Source of the DNA: Pardosa pseudoannulata
Taxonomy: Eukaryota; Arthropoda; Arachnida; Araneae; Lycosidae
DNA length: 64,000 nucleotides
Direction of reading: 5' to 3'
Assembly: GCA_032207245.1 (NCBI GenBank)
Contig: CM063499.1
Location: 76,066,478 to 76,130,477 of the forward strand
A program made the position numbers and the translations under genes. Positions 36,970 to 49,285 of the stretch are shown one piece after another. Position 1 is the first letter of the stretch; the number at the start of each line of letters is the position of its first letter. The notes under the pieces are model-generated. The model searched no databases and was not told where the DNA came from. It saw only the letters and a list, made by a program, of their open reading frames with translations.

Positions 36970-38175
36970 GGTACTTACGTATTAACGCAACCAGGCCAAA
37001 ATTCGCATAAATCGCCAAATTTAGCAATCCTACGTGTTATACGTATTTTCACAAAGAAATTATTTTGATTACTGGTTATATTGAATGCCGTGAAATACTT
37101 TAACTATGGGTATTTGGGATCTGCCTGCGAGTGAAAAAGATGCTGTTGAATTGTTACAGGGATATGGAATTATACCGAACGAACATACTTGTAAAAATTC
37201 TCATAAAATGAAACTGTATTTTGGAAAGCAAATCTTCTGGAAATGTAACGTCAAAGAGTGCAATCAACACTTGGGTGTGAGAACCGGAAATTGATTTGAA
37301 GGTAGCCGAATTTCATTTGTGACAGCGGTGCGCTTCATTTATTGTTGGTGTAAAGAGTTAACCTCAATTAAATTTTGTGCAGAAGAGATGGGAATGGCTG
37401 ACAAAACTCTTATAGATTGGAACAATTACGTGCGGGAGATATGTGCCCTTGAAATGGATGAAAAAGAAAGAAATCAAATAGGCGGCGAAGGACTTACTAT
37501 GGAAATAGACGAAAGTGTATTTGTAAAATGAAAAAATAACACTGGGCGTGTACTACCACAACAATGGGTTTTCGGCGGAATTTGCCGAGAAACGAAAGAA
37601 ACTTTTTTGGTTACTGCACCTAACAGAAGCGCCGTTACCCTCATGGAAAAAATTTGCGAAAATATCAAGGAAGGAAGCATTATTTATTCGGATTGCTGGA
37701 AAGGATACAAGACAAGTGAGTTGGAAAATGCTGGATTTCTGCATGGAACTGTTAATCACAAATATAACTTTGTGGATCCCGACACGGGCGTTCACACACA
37801 ACATGTAGAGCGCATGTGGGGCTCAGCCAAATGGCGCAACAAAAAACAGAGAGGAACAGCCCACCATCATCTTGACTCATACCTTATCGAATTTATATGG
37901 AGCCAAGCTCAAGCTGTTAATGGCGAAGACGGTTTTCAATCAGTGCTAAAAGCAATAGCCAAAAGATTTCCGCCGAAAAAGTAATTCTGCAACTTATTCA
38001 AATTCGAAACTGGAAGGGTTTAATTGCTATTTTATATTTTAAAACAAAATAATATAAAAAACTGTATTAAAAATTACCTGTAATTAATAAATGTATATTT
38101 TCTTTCTATTCTTACTTTCTTACTTACTCATACTTACAAATCGCGCCAAACTGGTTGCCATAATACGTAAGTACC
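36970..38175 (+). mobile_element. Merlin DNA transposon
   Basis: Inverted ends: left GGTACTTACGTATTAACGCA and the inverse of the right end GGTACTTACGTATTATGGCA, both continuing ACCAG. Flanks CGTTTCTTT (36961-36969) and CGTTCTTT (38176-38183) look like an 8-9-base target duplication that has since changed by one base, as expected for Merlin. It carries a single transposase frame with two stops. Merlin is the eukaryotic relative of the bacterial IS1016/IS1595 (ISXO2-like) group. Confidence 0.88.
37106..37984 (+). pseudogene. Merlin transposase (ISXO2-like), two in-frame stops
   Basis: One continuous frame of 293 codons from MGIWDLPASEKDAVELL to the natural stop, interrupted only by TGA at 37292 and 37529. 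A zinc-ribbon-like part (C-x-n-C with FWKCNVKECNQHLGVR) comes first. The catalytic core then shows MEIDESVFVK (first Asp), the QQWVFGGICRETKE block, IIYSDCWKGYKT (second Asp) and VNHKYNFVDPDTGVHTQHVE ending in the catalytic Glu, followed by WGSAKWRNKK and the C-terminal SYLIEFIWSQAQ helix. Everything needed for catalysis is still legible; both stops could be single-base changes (the second sits where related proteins often have Arg). Confidence 0.93.
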
Positions 38176-38349
38176 CGTTCTTTCACCTTAAGGGTGCTCA
38201 TTAAAACAAAAGGCGCAACCCCTTGCCTTAATACGAGTAGCAAATGTCTCAATAGTACCTGGTTTGTCCAAGTGACATCAGAAACAACAAGTAGTCTCAT
38301 TCGAAACTGAATATAAAAAAGGAAATCGAGAAGGAATGTAGACGTAGTT

Positions 38350-38515
38350 TGGTTTTGAGATCTACGGGCTACTTTTTTGCAACACGAGAGCTAATGATAC
38401 CATCTTACTGCTTAAAGACGATTTCGAACGGCTAAGAACATCCATGCCACAATGGGATTCAAACCCACGAACTCCAGTACCGAAGATACTATTACTGCCC
38501 TACCATTCGGCAATC
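38350..38515 (-). repeat. tRNA-derived SINE, family A, copy 3
   Basis: The minus strand has the head CGAATGGTAGGGC, the B-box region GTGGGTTTGAATCCC and the body GGCATGGATGTTCTTAGCCG, with ATCGTCTTTAAGC and the terminal CCGTAGATC part. It ends about 540 bases before the receptor start codon. Confidence 0.8.
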
Positions 38516-39053
38516 GCTCAGCACAATTTATATGCAATGACGACAATTATATGGTTTACGTTAAATTCGAAAATATTCATAAGTTTGTTAGAGTAACAAA
38601 ATTTACTGAAGATATATCGAACCGAAATAAACCGATATTTTCGCGGTTCACTTCCGGTTTTCGTTCCGACTAAAATAACGGTTTATTCCGTTTTCGTTTT
38701 CAGTTTTTGATCGAAGCTCTGCTTTTAGCAATTTACGACCTCTATTCGACGATTTTGTGTTTTAGGCGTTAAATGTAGGACTTTGTGAAAAGTTTGTATC
38801 GCGAGAAATAAACACAAATACGAAGAAAAAAAAGACTAAGATCTTTTCTTCCGCATCTGGATTTATCTACGAGAGCGAGGCGTCGAGTGATGGGTTATTT
38901 ACGAAACGGCAGTGCAATCATTTGATGAGATGATCAGATTAGGGGAAGCGAATGGGCTCTCTAGCGCCCTTTCAAGGCGAAATCTGCTCTTTCGCTCGAA
39001 AGACCAGCTGCCGGCGGACAGAACACATTTCTGTTTATGTATTTGACGCGAAT
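38516..39053 (+). promoter_or_regulatory. 5' flank and likely leader of the glutamate receptor gene
   Basis: Upstream of the receptor start, about 38840-39050 has raised GC and CpG content, as expected for a leader exon or core promoter. No TATA box or initiator could be assigned with confidence. An in-frame upstream ATG at 38952 exists but would bury the signal peptide. Confidence 0.35.
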
Positions 39054-39123
39054 ATGAAGCGCTTTGCAGCAATCTTTTTCCTACTACTACCGTTCAACGT
39101 GTCTTCCTATTACATGAAAATAG
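39054..39123 (+). CDS. ionotropic glutamate receptor, exon 1 (signal peptide)
   Basis: Translation MKRFAAIFFLLLPFNVSSYY then MKIG: a basic start, a hydrophobic core and small residues before the likely cleavage after VSS, a typical secretory signal. The exon ends ATAG|GTGAGT in phase 1. Joining to 55599 gives MKIGILSNEY, matching the first beta strand at the start of a receptor amino-terminal domain (the I-x-I-G-x-L/I-F pattern). The start at 39054 is chosen because the upstream in-frame Met would place 34 charged residues before the signal. Confidence 0.85.
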
Positions 39124-39466
39124 GTGAGTTGATTTCAGATTATCTTCATGTTCTCAAACGATTTTTATTTCACGATATCATGAATTCCCTCCTACATGTA
39201 GCATAAAGTATTGTAATTGGATTAAAATGCTAACCGGACTTAGAAAAGGGAATGTTTATCGGCGAATTAGACTTACTACAGTACGAACTTATAAAAAAAT
39301 AAATAAATCGTATGTAGAATAATGCCAGTGGGTAAGAATGCGATAATGGTACTTTTGTCTTCTGATTCAAATACTGTGTGATATAGACGGTTTCATGGAA
39401 ATACCACAAGAATCACCATAAGATTTCTTTTATTAATTCCACATATATGCTTTCTGTTATCTTACA

Positions 39467-39628
39467 ATAAGGTAATTTATCGCAACGTCACGAACTACTA
39501 TAATGCCCTTCCCATTCATTTTCATGTTTACGACAGCCAATAGACAAACAATAAACTGCCCTTCCGTTTGAAACTAAAGCCAGAATTGTCAGAATTTGAG
39601 ATTGCCATGCTGCTTGAAATCGCCTTAT
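39467..39628 (+). mobile_element. ATAAGGC MITE, copy 2
   Basis: Starts ATAAGGTAATTTATCGCAAC and ends TGAAATCGCCTTAT; the middle contains CGTCACGAACTACTATAATG and TAAACTGCCCTTCCGTTTGA as in the other copies. Confidence 0.78.
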
Positions 39629-39834
39629 ACTCCAATCTAATGAAAAAACTTATTCTTTCTTTTCAAAAGTTGCCACACCTCAAAAGAAAAATTAAGATAA
39701 AACTAACGGCAAACGATAAAACAAATATTAAAACCATTGATGTATGCATCAGGTACTCTTCCATTATAAGTGTATCATTATCGACACCAAAGTGGCGTAT
39801 TTTGGCGTTCCTTTGGCTGGAGAATTCTCCTGAA

Positions 39835-40720
39835 CTAGCATATAGCCCATCATATGACGGGATAAATAAAATTTTTAATATTCCAGAACTGTTAAATACC
39901 CAATGAGGCAGGTGAAAAAATGGTTTGTTTTTTGGCTGAGAACTATCTGGTTCACTCTCAATAATTATTTATCTTCATACTCCTCTAGAATCTCCCGATC
40001 CTGTAATGCAGTTTAGAATCACATTGAATTCGTTTAGTCAAACCGTGTGGTTATGTATAAGAAACAAACACACAAACGAACAAACTTCTTAATTTCCAAA
40101 TATATATAAATTAAAAGTTAGATATTTATGAATCCGTGAAAATAGACTCCAAGCCTTATATGAAAAGAATTTATTGTTAATACCGGTGGTAAAAGATTCA
40201 TTGCGACAAAAAATAATCGATGATTAAATTTAAAATTATCACTTATGTACCTAATCTATTATTTAAGCCAAATATAAAAGAAAATAATTTACGTCATATC
40301 TAAGTTCAGTGATAAAAGATATTAAAATATTGTAGACGATATTTAAATAGTTTAAATATGAAATAATTCAATGAGATGTTTAAAGGAATGACGTCACAAT
40401 GCTAGAAAAGATTGTTATTTTTACATCTTTATTAAGTGATAAATGGATATTTAATCGCCTGCTCTTAACCGGGGAAAATAGGGCTCGAAATAACGGCATT
40501 AAATTCTCGAAAAGGAGGGAAGGGTTGGATTTCGAACTTTTTAAAGACAAAAGTATTTTTTGCTGTGATGTAAAGCCTATTTATACAAATTTATTTTAGA
40601 ATCAGATCGATAGTTTAGGAGAAGATAAACTTTATTCGCTTTGAATGGATGCCTCTATCCATTCCAGGTCCAACCGCTTCATAAATTTGCGGACAGATAA
40701 CTTAGGCTATTATTATATAA
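39835..40720 (-). mobile_element. non-autonomous Helitron, copy 1
   Basis: On the minus strand the 3' terminus reads a hairpin (CCGTCATATGATGGG), then CTATATGCTAG, and the next base outside is T. CTAG preceded by a short hairpin and followed by T is the Helitron 3' signature. Its 5' part, TTATATAATAATAGCCTAAG, abuts copy 2 directly, so the two are head to tail. The ~890-base length and interior (with TGACGTCA) match the copy at 46696-47585. It has no coding capacity. Confidence 0.82.
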
Positions 40721-41410
40721 CTAGCATATAGCCCATCATATGACGGGATCAGTAAAATTTTTAATATTCCAGAACTGTTAAGTACCCAATGAGGCAGGTA
40801 ATAAAATGGTTTGTTTTTTGGCTGAGAATTATCTGGTTCACTCTCAATAGTTTATTTATCGTCATACTCCTCTAGAGTCTCCCGATCCTGTAATGCAGTT
40901 TAGAATCACATGGAATTCATTTAGTCAAACCATGTGGTTATGTATAACAAACAAACAAACTTCTTAATTTCCAAATATATATAAATTAAAAGTTAGATAT
41001 TTAGTAGTCCTCGACTTATATGAAAAGAATTTATTGTTAATACCGATGATAAAATTTTCATTACAACAAAAAATAATCGATGATTGAATTTAAAATTATC
41101 ACTTATATACTTAATCTATTATTTAAGTCAAATATAAAAGAAAATTATTTGCTTAATATGTAAGTTCAGCGATAAAACGTATGAAAATAATGCACGCGAT
41201 ATTTAAATAATTTAAAACAAGAAATGATTATATGAGATGGTTAAAGGAATGACGTCATAATGCTAGAAAAAAAAATGTTATTTTTACCTATTTATTACGT
41301 GAATAAATTGATAAATTTAATCGCCTGCCCTTAGCCGAGGAATCCATTCCAGGTACAACCGCTTCAAAAATTTGCCGACAGACACCTTAGGCTATTATTA
41401 TATAATAGGA
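40721..41410 (-). mobile_element. non-autonomous Helitron, copy 2 (tandem)
   Basis: Minus-strand 5' end A|TCCTATTATATAATAATAGC (element starts with TC after a host A). The 3' end is the hairpin plus CTATATGCTAG followed by the T at the edge of copy 1. It is shorter than copy 1 because of an internal deletion before the conserved ATTCCAGGTACAACCGCTTC block. Direct tandem copies are typical of rolling-circle transposition. Confidence 0.82.
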
Positions 41411-41874
41411 TGTGGGTTATGATTACTACTTCAACCCCGCTGTCCATATTATAGAGCAACTTTTCTCAATAATCAATAATGGCGGATATAAAAAATATAA
41501 AAAAGATTAAATAAAAAATCATAAGAACGTTTTTTCCTGTAATTCATAAAAATTATTTTAATTAATAATATTATACAGTAAAGTTGTTAATATGTAAAGT
41601 CGATGATCGAAAATCCAGTAATCGATATCTTCTTCCTTTTTCTTTTTTGAGTGCACTTTTAAATTTAGCCAGCCGTTAGCCATCAGTAATTTGAGATGTC
41701 GCCACCACTGTTGTGATGGCGCTACACTATCATTCATTTATAATACGAAAATAATTAATTGTTTTTATGATTTTGTGTTTTTATTAAAATCATTAATTAG
41801 TAAATGAGATATGACAAAATAGTAGGTAAATGTGATACTTCAAACAAACGCACACACGCACATATATACATACA

Positions 41875-41950
41875 CATATATGTATATATATAATATATTT
41901 ATATATATTTATATTTATATATATTTTATATATATTTATACATATATAAT
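41875..41950. repeat. short CATATA/TATATT microsatellite
   Basis: Alternating ACACATATATAC and TATATTTATA motifs; low complexity only. Confidence 0.7.
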
Positions 41951-42429
41951 ACTTAAATAACGTACATAATTTAAAATACTGTAGAACTACGCGGTATATT
42001 ATAGTCACATACAAAAACATCTTGTAATTAGAACACCAGATAACACAGAAATTCCCGTAGTGAAAAGGAACACAAAACACAGAAAATATATAATGATATA
42101 TTAAATAGCGATCTCATAGAAAAAGCTACGAAAATCTGTGTGCCAGCGCTTTTATTAATTATTGGAAGGGGAGTGGCACCAGGAATGATGTCTTTCCGAT
42201 AACCAATCACTTCACTTTAATTACTTCTAGTTTATTCTAAAATATACAGTATGCTACAATGCGCGGGAAAAAATGAATCAATGGAGCTGCGATTCTAAAT
42301 TCAAGGTGCCAGGAAATGAGTGTACGCCGCCATTATTATAAAAAATGTGTTATAGAATTTGTTAATAAGGAATCCAGATGTTCATAAACAGAAAGTTATA
42401 ACTGTTTACTTTATAGAATTTTATTATTA

Positions 42430-42510
42430 CCCAAACACACATATATATATGTGTATTATATGTATGTATGTATTATATATATATATATAATATATATATA
42501 AATATATATG

Positions 42511-42557
<47 letters not shown>

Positions 42558-43420
42558 TATATATTATAAAATATATGTATATATAAGTATATTTATACAT
42601 ATATGTATAATTTATACATATATGTATAATATATATTTTATAATATACACATAATATTACATATGTATATTTATATAATATATATATATATATAATACAT
42701 ATATATATATATATTATATATATACATATATTTATAACATATATATTATATGATATATATACATATATATGTATACATATATATATAAATATTATACATA
42801 TATATATATATATGTTATATATATATACATATATATATATGTATATATATACATATATATATATACATATATATGTTAACATATATATGAATATATATAT
42901 ACATATACATATATGTATCATATATATATATATATTATATTTATATATTTAAATATATATATATACATATACATATATATGTATACATATATATTTTATA
43001 TATAAATATACATATATATATATATATATAATTTTTTATACATATTTGTATATATATATTTTACATGTATATAAATATACATAATATGTATATATATTCA
43101 TATATATAAAAAACATAATGTATATATATAAATATATGTATGTTTTATAATATTTATATATATATAACATTTTATATGTATATTTATACATGTATATATA
43201 TATATACGATATAAATATACATATATTATATATACATATATATATATACATATATATATATAATATATTTATATATTTTATATAAATATATATATACATA
43301 TATGTTATATATATATTTTTATTTACATATATGATATATTATTATATATACATATTTATATATATATTATTATATATATATATATATTATATATATATTT
43401 ATATATTACATATACATTTG

Positions 43421-43456
<36 letters not shown>

Positions 43457-43645
43457 ATTATATTATACATATTGTATTTAATAGTGTATATATACATAAA
43501 CATATATATATATTATATATAAAAAAACATATATATATATATTCTATAACATATATTATATATACCTAATATAAGATATAACATAACTACATTATATATA
43601 TATATATATAAATATATATATTATAAAAAATAATATGTATATGTT
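42430..43645. repeat. 1.2-kb TATATA/CATATA microsatellite
   Basis: Almost entirely TA dinucleotides with irregular CATA, GTATA and TTTATA interruptions. Open frames of Ile/Tyr repeats here are artefacts of the repeat. The same kind of tract occurs at 59430-59942. Confidence 0.93.
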
Positions 43646-45002
43646 TATGTGTTACAGTACGTGAGTTTATAATTCAGCATGCTGTTTAGACGTGTTTCAA
43701 TGCAATTTGTCTTATTATGTAATGTGAATACATGGTCACTCTATAAAAGGCATAATGCATATAAAAGATCCCACTCGCTATAACAAATTTCACGAAATAC
43801 AATCTTTTTTACAAAGTGGTACAATTTAGCTCATGGGTTCTAATCTAGTGCCGACGGGTGCCAATGTGCTCGCGAAGCTATTTTTGTTTCTCCAGGACTG
43901 TATGCTATATACTATTTCAGTGTCAACCTTGGCCAACTCGCGAGATTCATCCTACTTTTAGAAATAAAGTATAAGCTGTAAAATTATTGTTCTGGCAATA
44001 CTATTTTGTTTCCACTAGTACTGGTAACTAGTAACCTCTAGTACTGTATGCCTATGGATTATATCGATGATTTCCAACGGGTTTGGTACTCCACCGTAGC
44101 TCTTGGAAAGATCTAAGGGGTATTTTCGGTTCAGGGGAGATTTAGGGTTATTCGAGGGCAAACTACCATGTCCTGGGCAATACTCACAAAAATGTTCTAA
44201 AGATTTCGATTAATTATAAAAATAACCGAGCGCAATTATCTGCAAATAGTTCTAAACGTGTTTCTCAATAGTGGAACACGACGATTTAGATAGCTGACGA
44301 GAAATACAGAAACAAATATATAAAAAAAGTATTGTTATTATACCTAACTCCAGCCTCTCATTAACAATATATTCATTTGTCAGTAATATAATGTTAAGAA
44401 TTTGTTTAGTGAACCGTAAGTTTAGCATGGGACTCTATGGGTATCTCGCCAAATTGTCGAGATATCGGCTCGTTGGCGACAGTTTTGGCAACCTATTTTT
44501 GTCCCCAAGTTCATCGACAAGAAACTTTTCCGGTTTCTATATTCCAGCATTTCTTCGGCCTTATGAATAGCCAAAACGTAGAGTCGTTCGTAAGATCTTT
44601 CTTAAGAAGTCCTGTGTTGTGTTCCAGCTTGTTTTTGATGCGGAAAGAGGTATGTGAGCCCGCGGCATTTTCTCAGTTGTTCCGCGATGACATTGTATTT
44701 TTAAATGATTGCGAATAAAGCTAAGTTTCCACGTTTCGTGCTGTGTTTGCTTGAAGTCCATTCAATCCCCGAACCCAGCCTTTGAAGTTCGTAACAATAT
44801 ATTAAAATCTGAGCAATATACCAATATCGATTATTTGTTTTTACCGTACGGGCATTTGTGACAACTGTTACTGTAAACTAATTTTATTTTTTCCAACTGA
44901 TTTGACAATAATTTATTTTTTACATATTTGTATTTAAATTATCAAAATATAATTCCTGGTTATGAAGTTTTCGACATATTTTAATGACAAGTCCAATGTT
45001 AA

Positions 45003-45776
45003 CCCTTCCCTGTTTTTGCCCGTACCGTACGGGCACAGCTTTCGGGCCTTTACTGATTTGTCCGTACGGCGTACGGGCAATCTGATTTCTATTTCGCTTG
45101 CACTGTTTCGGCCGTAATTTTTCCAATTTTAGTAACAAATTATTCGTCCAGTAAATGATAATTTGCAGTTTATTGTATTTTCTACTCTGATTGGTTCAAA
45201 AGCGCGGGCTTTTTCGCATGTTTTGTATCAGAAGACGAATTGTTATCTTTCATTGTATAGCTTTCTGGTTATAGTTTACTAACCGCCTGATAATTTTATT
45301 GATGTAAGAGTTGAATCATATATTTTAACTTTTAAATAATAAGATAATTCAGAGAGTATGGAGCTAATTTCTAGTGATTCGAACTGTGACTCGGATTCAG
45401 ATACTGAATTGATAGTAGCGAAAGTTTACTAGATGACCTGGATAGTAGTGACTCTGATAGTAGTACAGATGGAATCACTCAAACAAGACATTTTTTTAAA
45501 ATTAATTGTGATAATCCTTCGGATCCGCCTCCTAGATTTGCTTTCGCTAGAATTCCAAAAATGAACTTGGATATCGATGAGACTAAAGGTAAACTTCAGT
45601 TCTATGATGCTTTCATAGAAAGAACAAAAAGTTGTAATAAATGCTTAAAAATATTAGAAATGTTAATTTTAATAACATATATTTACTTAAAAATATAAAA
45701 TGAACAAAAAAATGCAATAAAAAAATGTGACATGTTTTTGACGGAATTCTGGATAAAAAATGAAACGGTCAAAGGG
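45003..45776 (+). mobile_element. piggyBac-like deletion derivative, copy 2
   Basis: TTAA flanks at 44999-45002 and 45777-45780; left tip CCCTTCCCTG, right tip GTCAAAGGG. The transposase remnant is more decayed than in the other two copies: the start codon context is changed (AATAATAAGATAATTC instead of AATAATGGATAATTC), and about 11 bases are missing in the acidic region after GATACTGAATT, shifting the frame. Confidence 0.87.
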
Positions 45777-46695
45777 TTAACTGTTAATAAAATAACTTTA
45801 AAAATACGTCCTTGTTTTTCAATGTATAATATATTTGACATAAATGGTGAGGGGGTGCCAAATTGTGGAAAAATGGGTATAGTGTTGCTCTTCGGTAAAG
45901 GTGTTCATGGGTTTAATGCTACACTGCCATTTCGGTTTCAAGTCACCTTTGATATGAACTACTTTATTTTTACGAGGTGATTATTAGACCACTTCCTTTC
46001 TGAGCGAAGAAAAACCTCTGTTTCGAAAAAAATATATATAAAATGACAGCTCGTTCGCTGTTTGGCAAATCCCCAATTTTGATATCCGTTGCTAGAAACT
46101 ACCGTATGGTTTTGTACAAAATCATGACCAAAAACGGGGGTTGCGTGATATATACAGTGTGTTGTATTCTATTTATGTCGAAAGTTCTCAAATAAATTCA
46201 AAAGTTCGTAACGCCACATTTTATTTTAACGAACAGGAACACCACACAAAACATTAAAAAACTAAATCTACTTTCATCAAATCGAAATCATCTAAATCAA
46301 AAGGTGAAATGTTTCGATGCGTTTCTTAATTTCTTGCATCCTTCCACACTCATCAAAGGTTTTCTATAAAGACAAAAAAACTCTTTCGCCGTTGCCAAAA
46401 CGGCAAACCTAAACTACGCGGTCATGACACAGTGGAATCCGTTTAATGGAATCAGTTTGGGACACCGTATTTCGATAACAATAACCGATTGTAAACAATA
46501 AACGATATGCCAAATTAGATAAATTCCCCCCCCCTTTAATTCACACGTACTACATTTAAAAACAAAATGAAGAACACACACCTTATATTTATGTACTGTA
46601 TATTACCTTTTAAAACATAAGAATTATATACATAATTTAAAAAATTGATCAAGTGTTGACTGTCTACAATTTTTTCTAAGGAGCTCATTGATAAA

Positions 46696-47585
46696 TCCCC
46701 TATATAATAATAGCCTAAGTTATCTGTCGGCAAATTTATGAAGCGGTTGGACCTGGAATGGATAGAGGCATCCATTCAAAGAGAATAAAGTTTATCTTCT
46801 CCTAAACTATCGATCCGATTCTAAAATAAATTTGTATAAATATGCTTCCTATCACAGCAAAAAATACTGTAGTCTTTAAAACGTTCGAAATTCACCCCTT
46901 ACCCTCTTTTCGAGAGTTTAATGCCATTATTTCAAGCCCTATTTTCCCCGGTTAAGAGCAGGCGATTAAATTTATCCATTTATCACTTAATAAATAGGTA
47001 AAAATAACAATTTTTCTAGCATTGTGACGTCATTCCTTTAAACATCCCATTTAATCATTTCATATTTTTTAAACTATTTAAATATCGTCTACACTATTTT
47101 AGTATCTTTTAGCACTGAACTTAGATATTACGTAAATGATTTTCTTTTATATTTGGCTTCAATAATAGATTAGGTACATGTGTGATAATTTTAAATTGAA
47201 TCATCGATTATTTTTCGTTGCAATGAAAATTTTATCACTGGTATTAGCAATAAATTCTTTTTATATAAGTCTAGGAGTCTATTTCACGGACTAATAAATA
47301 TTTAACTTTTAATTTATATATTTAGAAATTAAGAAGTTTGCTTTTTTGTGTGTTTGTTTATTATACATAACCACACGGTTTGACTAAATGAATTCAATGT
47401 GATTCTAAACTGCATTACAGGACGGGAGATTCTAGAGAAGTATGACGATAAATAAATTATTGAGAGTGAACCAGATAATTCTCAGTCAAAAAACAAACCC
47501 TTTTTTACATGTCTCATTGGGTACTTAACAGTTCTGGAATATTAAAAATTTTACTAATCCCGTCTTATGATGGGCTATATGCTAG
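46696..47585 (+). mobile_element. non-autonomous Helitron, copy 3
   Basis: 5' end A|TCCCCTATATAATAATAGCC; 3' end with the hairpin CCGTCTTATGATGGG then CTATATGCTAG, followed by T. It lies in the receptor intron in the gene's orientation, opposite to copies 1 and 2. No coding frame and no target duplication, as expected. Confidence 0.85.
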
Positions 47586-48065
47586 TTGTTCATAATTATA
47601 ACGTTTTTAAAGTCAATCGGAGCGGTGTTGTACTCCACGTTTCAACACTTTCAATTCAATTCAGAGGCTGAGAAATGTTTAACTGCGCTGACTCATATTT
47701 GGTAACCTGTCATAACGATTTAAAGTTTCGATCTTTTGTTTTAATGTTAAATCATTTCGCTTTCTGGCTTCCATATCGATAAACTGCATGTAAGCGAGCA
47801 AGGCATAAAATGGGAATATGTTCCTTCTCAGATGTTGCCTTTTGCTTATCTGACAACCACTGACTACCAGCAGGATGTAATACGTTATGTTTTGAACGAA
47901 AACTAACGGTTTTACGCTAGCAGCGTATCAAAACTCGGTGAAAATGGCTCTCAGAAATAAACCCTATCTTTAAAATGATTCTGTTTCTTAAAACACGAAA
48001 AACCACAAGCCGCTTTCGTATTCCATTCACCTTTTATTCATAGAACAACACTTACTAAAAAATCT

Positions 48066-48515
48066 CAAGGTCAAGGTAATTGGTTTTTACGGAGTACCTA
48101 GCAGTGAGAAAAAGCACTACTTCAACCTCCGAACGATAAAAGATCAAAAACATAATTTGGTGCAGATAGAAAAACAGGATAGCCAAACAGAATTTTAATA
48201 CGCTTACAGCGGCTTCCGAAAAATCGAAAGAAAAATGCTGTAAGGTGTAAAAATCGTTCACATACAATGCATATGTGAAAAACAACACGTTGAATGATTA
48301 AAAATAATCATTCTGTACCTTGAACAATGACAAAACATCAGAAAACATAGCAAGTTATCAAAATTGCACTCGGCCAGAGCACATAAAAGTAAAAATGGGA
48401 AACACAATAGGGTGGCGCCATCTATTGGTCGCAAGAGTAATTAAAAGACACATAAAAGTTAACACTAGACATTAATTGAAAAAAATTAATGAAAAAGGAC
48501 TCCAGGTACATAAAA
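48066..48515. repeat. dispersed ~450-base repeat, copy 1
   Basis: From AAGGTCAAGGTAATTGGTTT to about CATAAAAGTT and a following GACTCCAGGTAC phrase, this matches 63209-63655. Shared landmarks are CAGCGGCTTCCGAAAAA and CACTCGGCCAGAGCA. It includes GGCGCCATCTATTGG (48416-48430), an exact inverse of the insect CTCF-type core. It may be a solo LTR or MITE; no clear ends were found. Confidence 0.6.
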
Positions 48516-49103
48516 TACAATAGAAAAAGACAACGATATTTTGTATTTGATTTTAAAAAGATTTTAACATTTTTTTTGCCGTTTTTATGACATAAAAACG
48601 ATTTTTTGGATTTTATAATTTTTAAACAAGACAACACAAGACAGAACACAATTAATCAAAATAAAAATTGTGAGACAAGATAGCTGAAGACGCGTTACAC
48701 AAAAAATAATGTAAGCAAGATAAAGTTAAGAATTACTAAAAATCTGAAAAATCTCGTTCCAAACAGTTACATAAATATTACAGTTAATATAAACAGTTAC
48801 AGTTACAATGAATATGACATAGTGTCGGTATTTCTGAATAATTCCAGGAACGTGTAATGCTCCACTCCTTTGATCATTCCTCATTTCCCTAGGTGGAAGG
48901 GGGGAGAATTATCGGAAATTAAATAAGGAACGAAGGGAAATAAAAAATTGGGTTCCTTCTGAATACGTTGTGAATATTCCTTTGCCAGTTAAAATGAGGT
49001 TCGAAAATTGATAACATTAACCGATGTAACGATCATATAAAGCGATAATTTTAACATACAAATGAATAGAGAAAATCCGGACGAAGGGATTTCGATAACA
49101 ATA

Positions 49104-49285
49104 AGGCCGAACGATGGCCGAATGGTTAGGGCACTGACCTTCGGATCCGGAGTTCGTGGGTTCGAATCCCACTATGGCATGGATGTTCGTAGCCGTTCGG
49201 AATCGGCTTTAAGCTGTAGGTCCCGGTCTCATTAGCCCTCGTGTTGCAAAAGGTAGACCGTAGCACTCGAAACCAAACCAATCCA
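49104..49285 (+). repeat. tRNA-derived SINE, family A, copy 4 (best preserved)
   Basis: The tRNA-like head is nearly intact: A box TGGCCGAATGG, B box GGTTCGAATCC, then CACTATGGCATGGATGTTCG and the body TAGCCGTTCGGAATCGGCTT. The tail runs through GTAGCACTCGAAACCAAACC. The head would not fold into a full tRNA acceptor stem, so it is a SINE and not a tRNA gene. Confidence 0.87.

Noticed and set aside
38952..39053. Upstream in-frame ATG as the receptor start
   Set aside because: It would place 34 polar residues before the signal peptide; the Met at 39054 gives a standard secretory signal.
42427..43522. Ile/Tyr-rich open frames
   Set aside because: They are produced by the TATATA microsatellite; the same holds at 59419-59970 and 60196-60504.
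44437..44718. Open frame of 93 codons with ordinary composition
   Set aside because: No recognisable domain and no splice signal linking it to a gene; mentioned only inside the intron entry.
46200..46440. Possible zinc-finger-like minus-strand exon
   Set aside because: Two frames give short suggestive phrases, but stops interrupt both and no Cys/His pattern is complete.
49104..49180. Possible tRNA gene
   Set aside because: A and B boxes are good, but the acceptor stem does not pair and the same head precedes a conserved body in four places, so it is a SINE. The tRNA-like stretch at 61100-61180 fails for the same reason.
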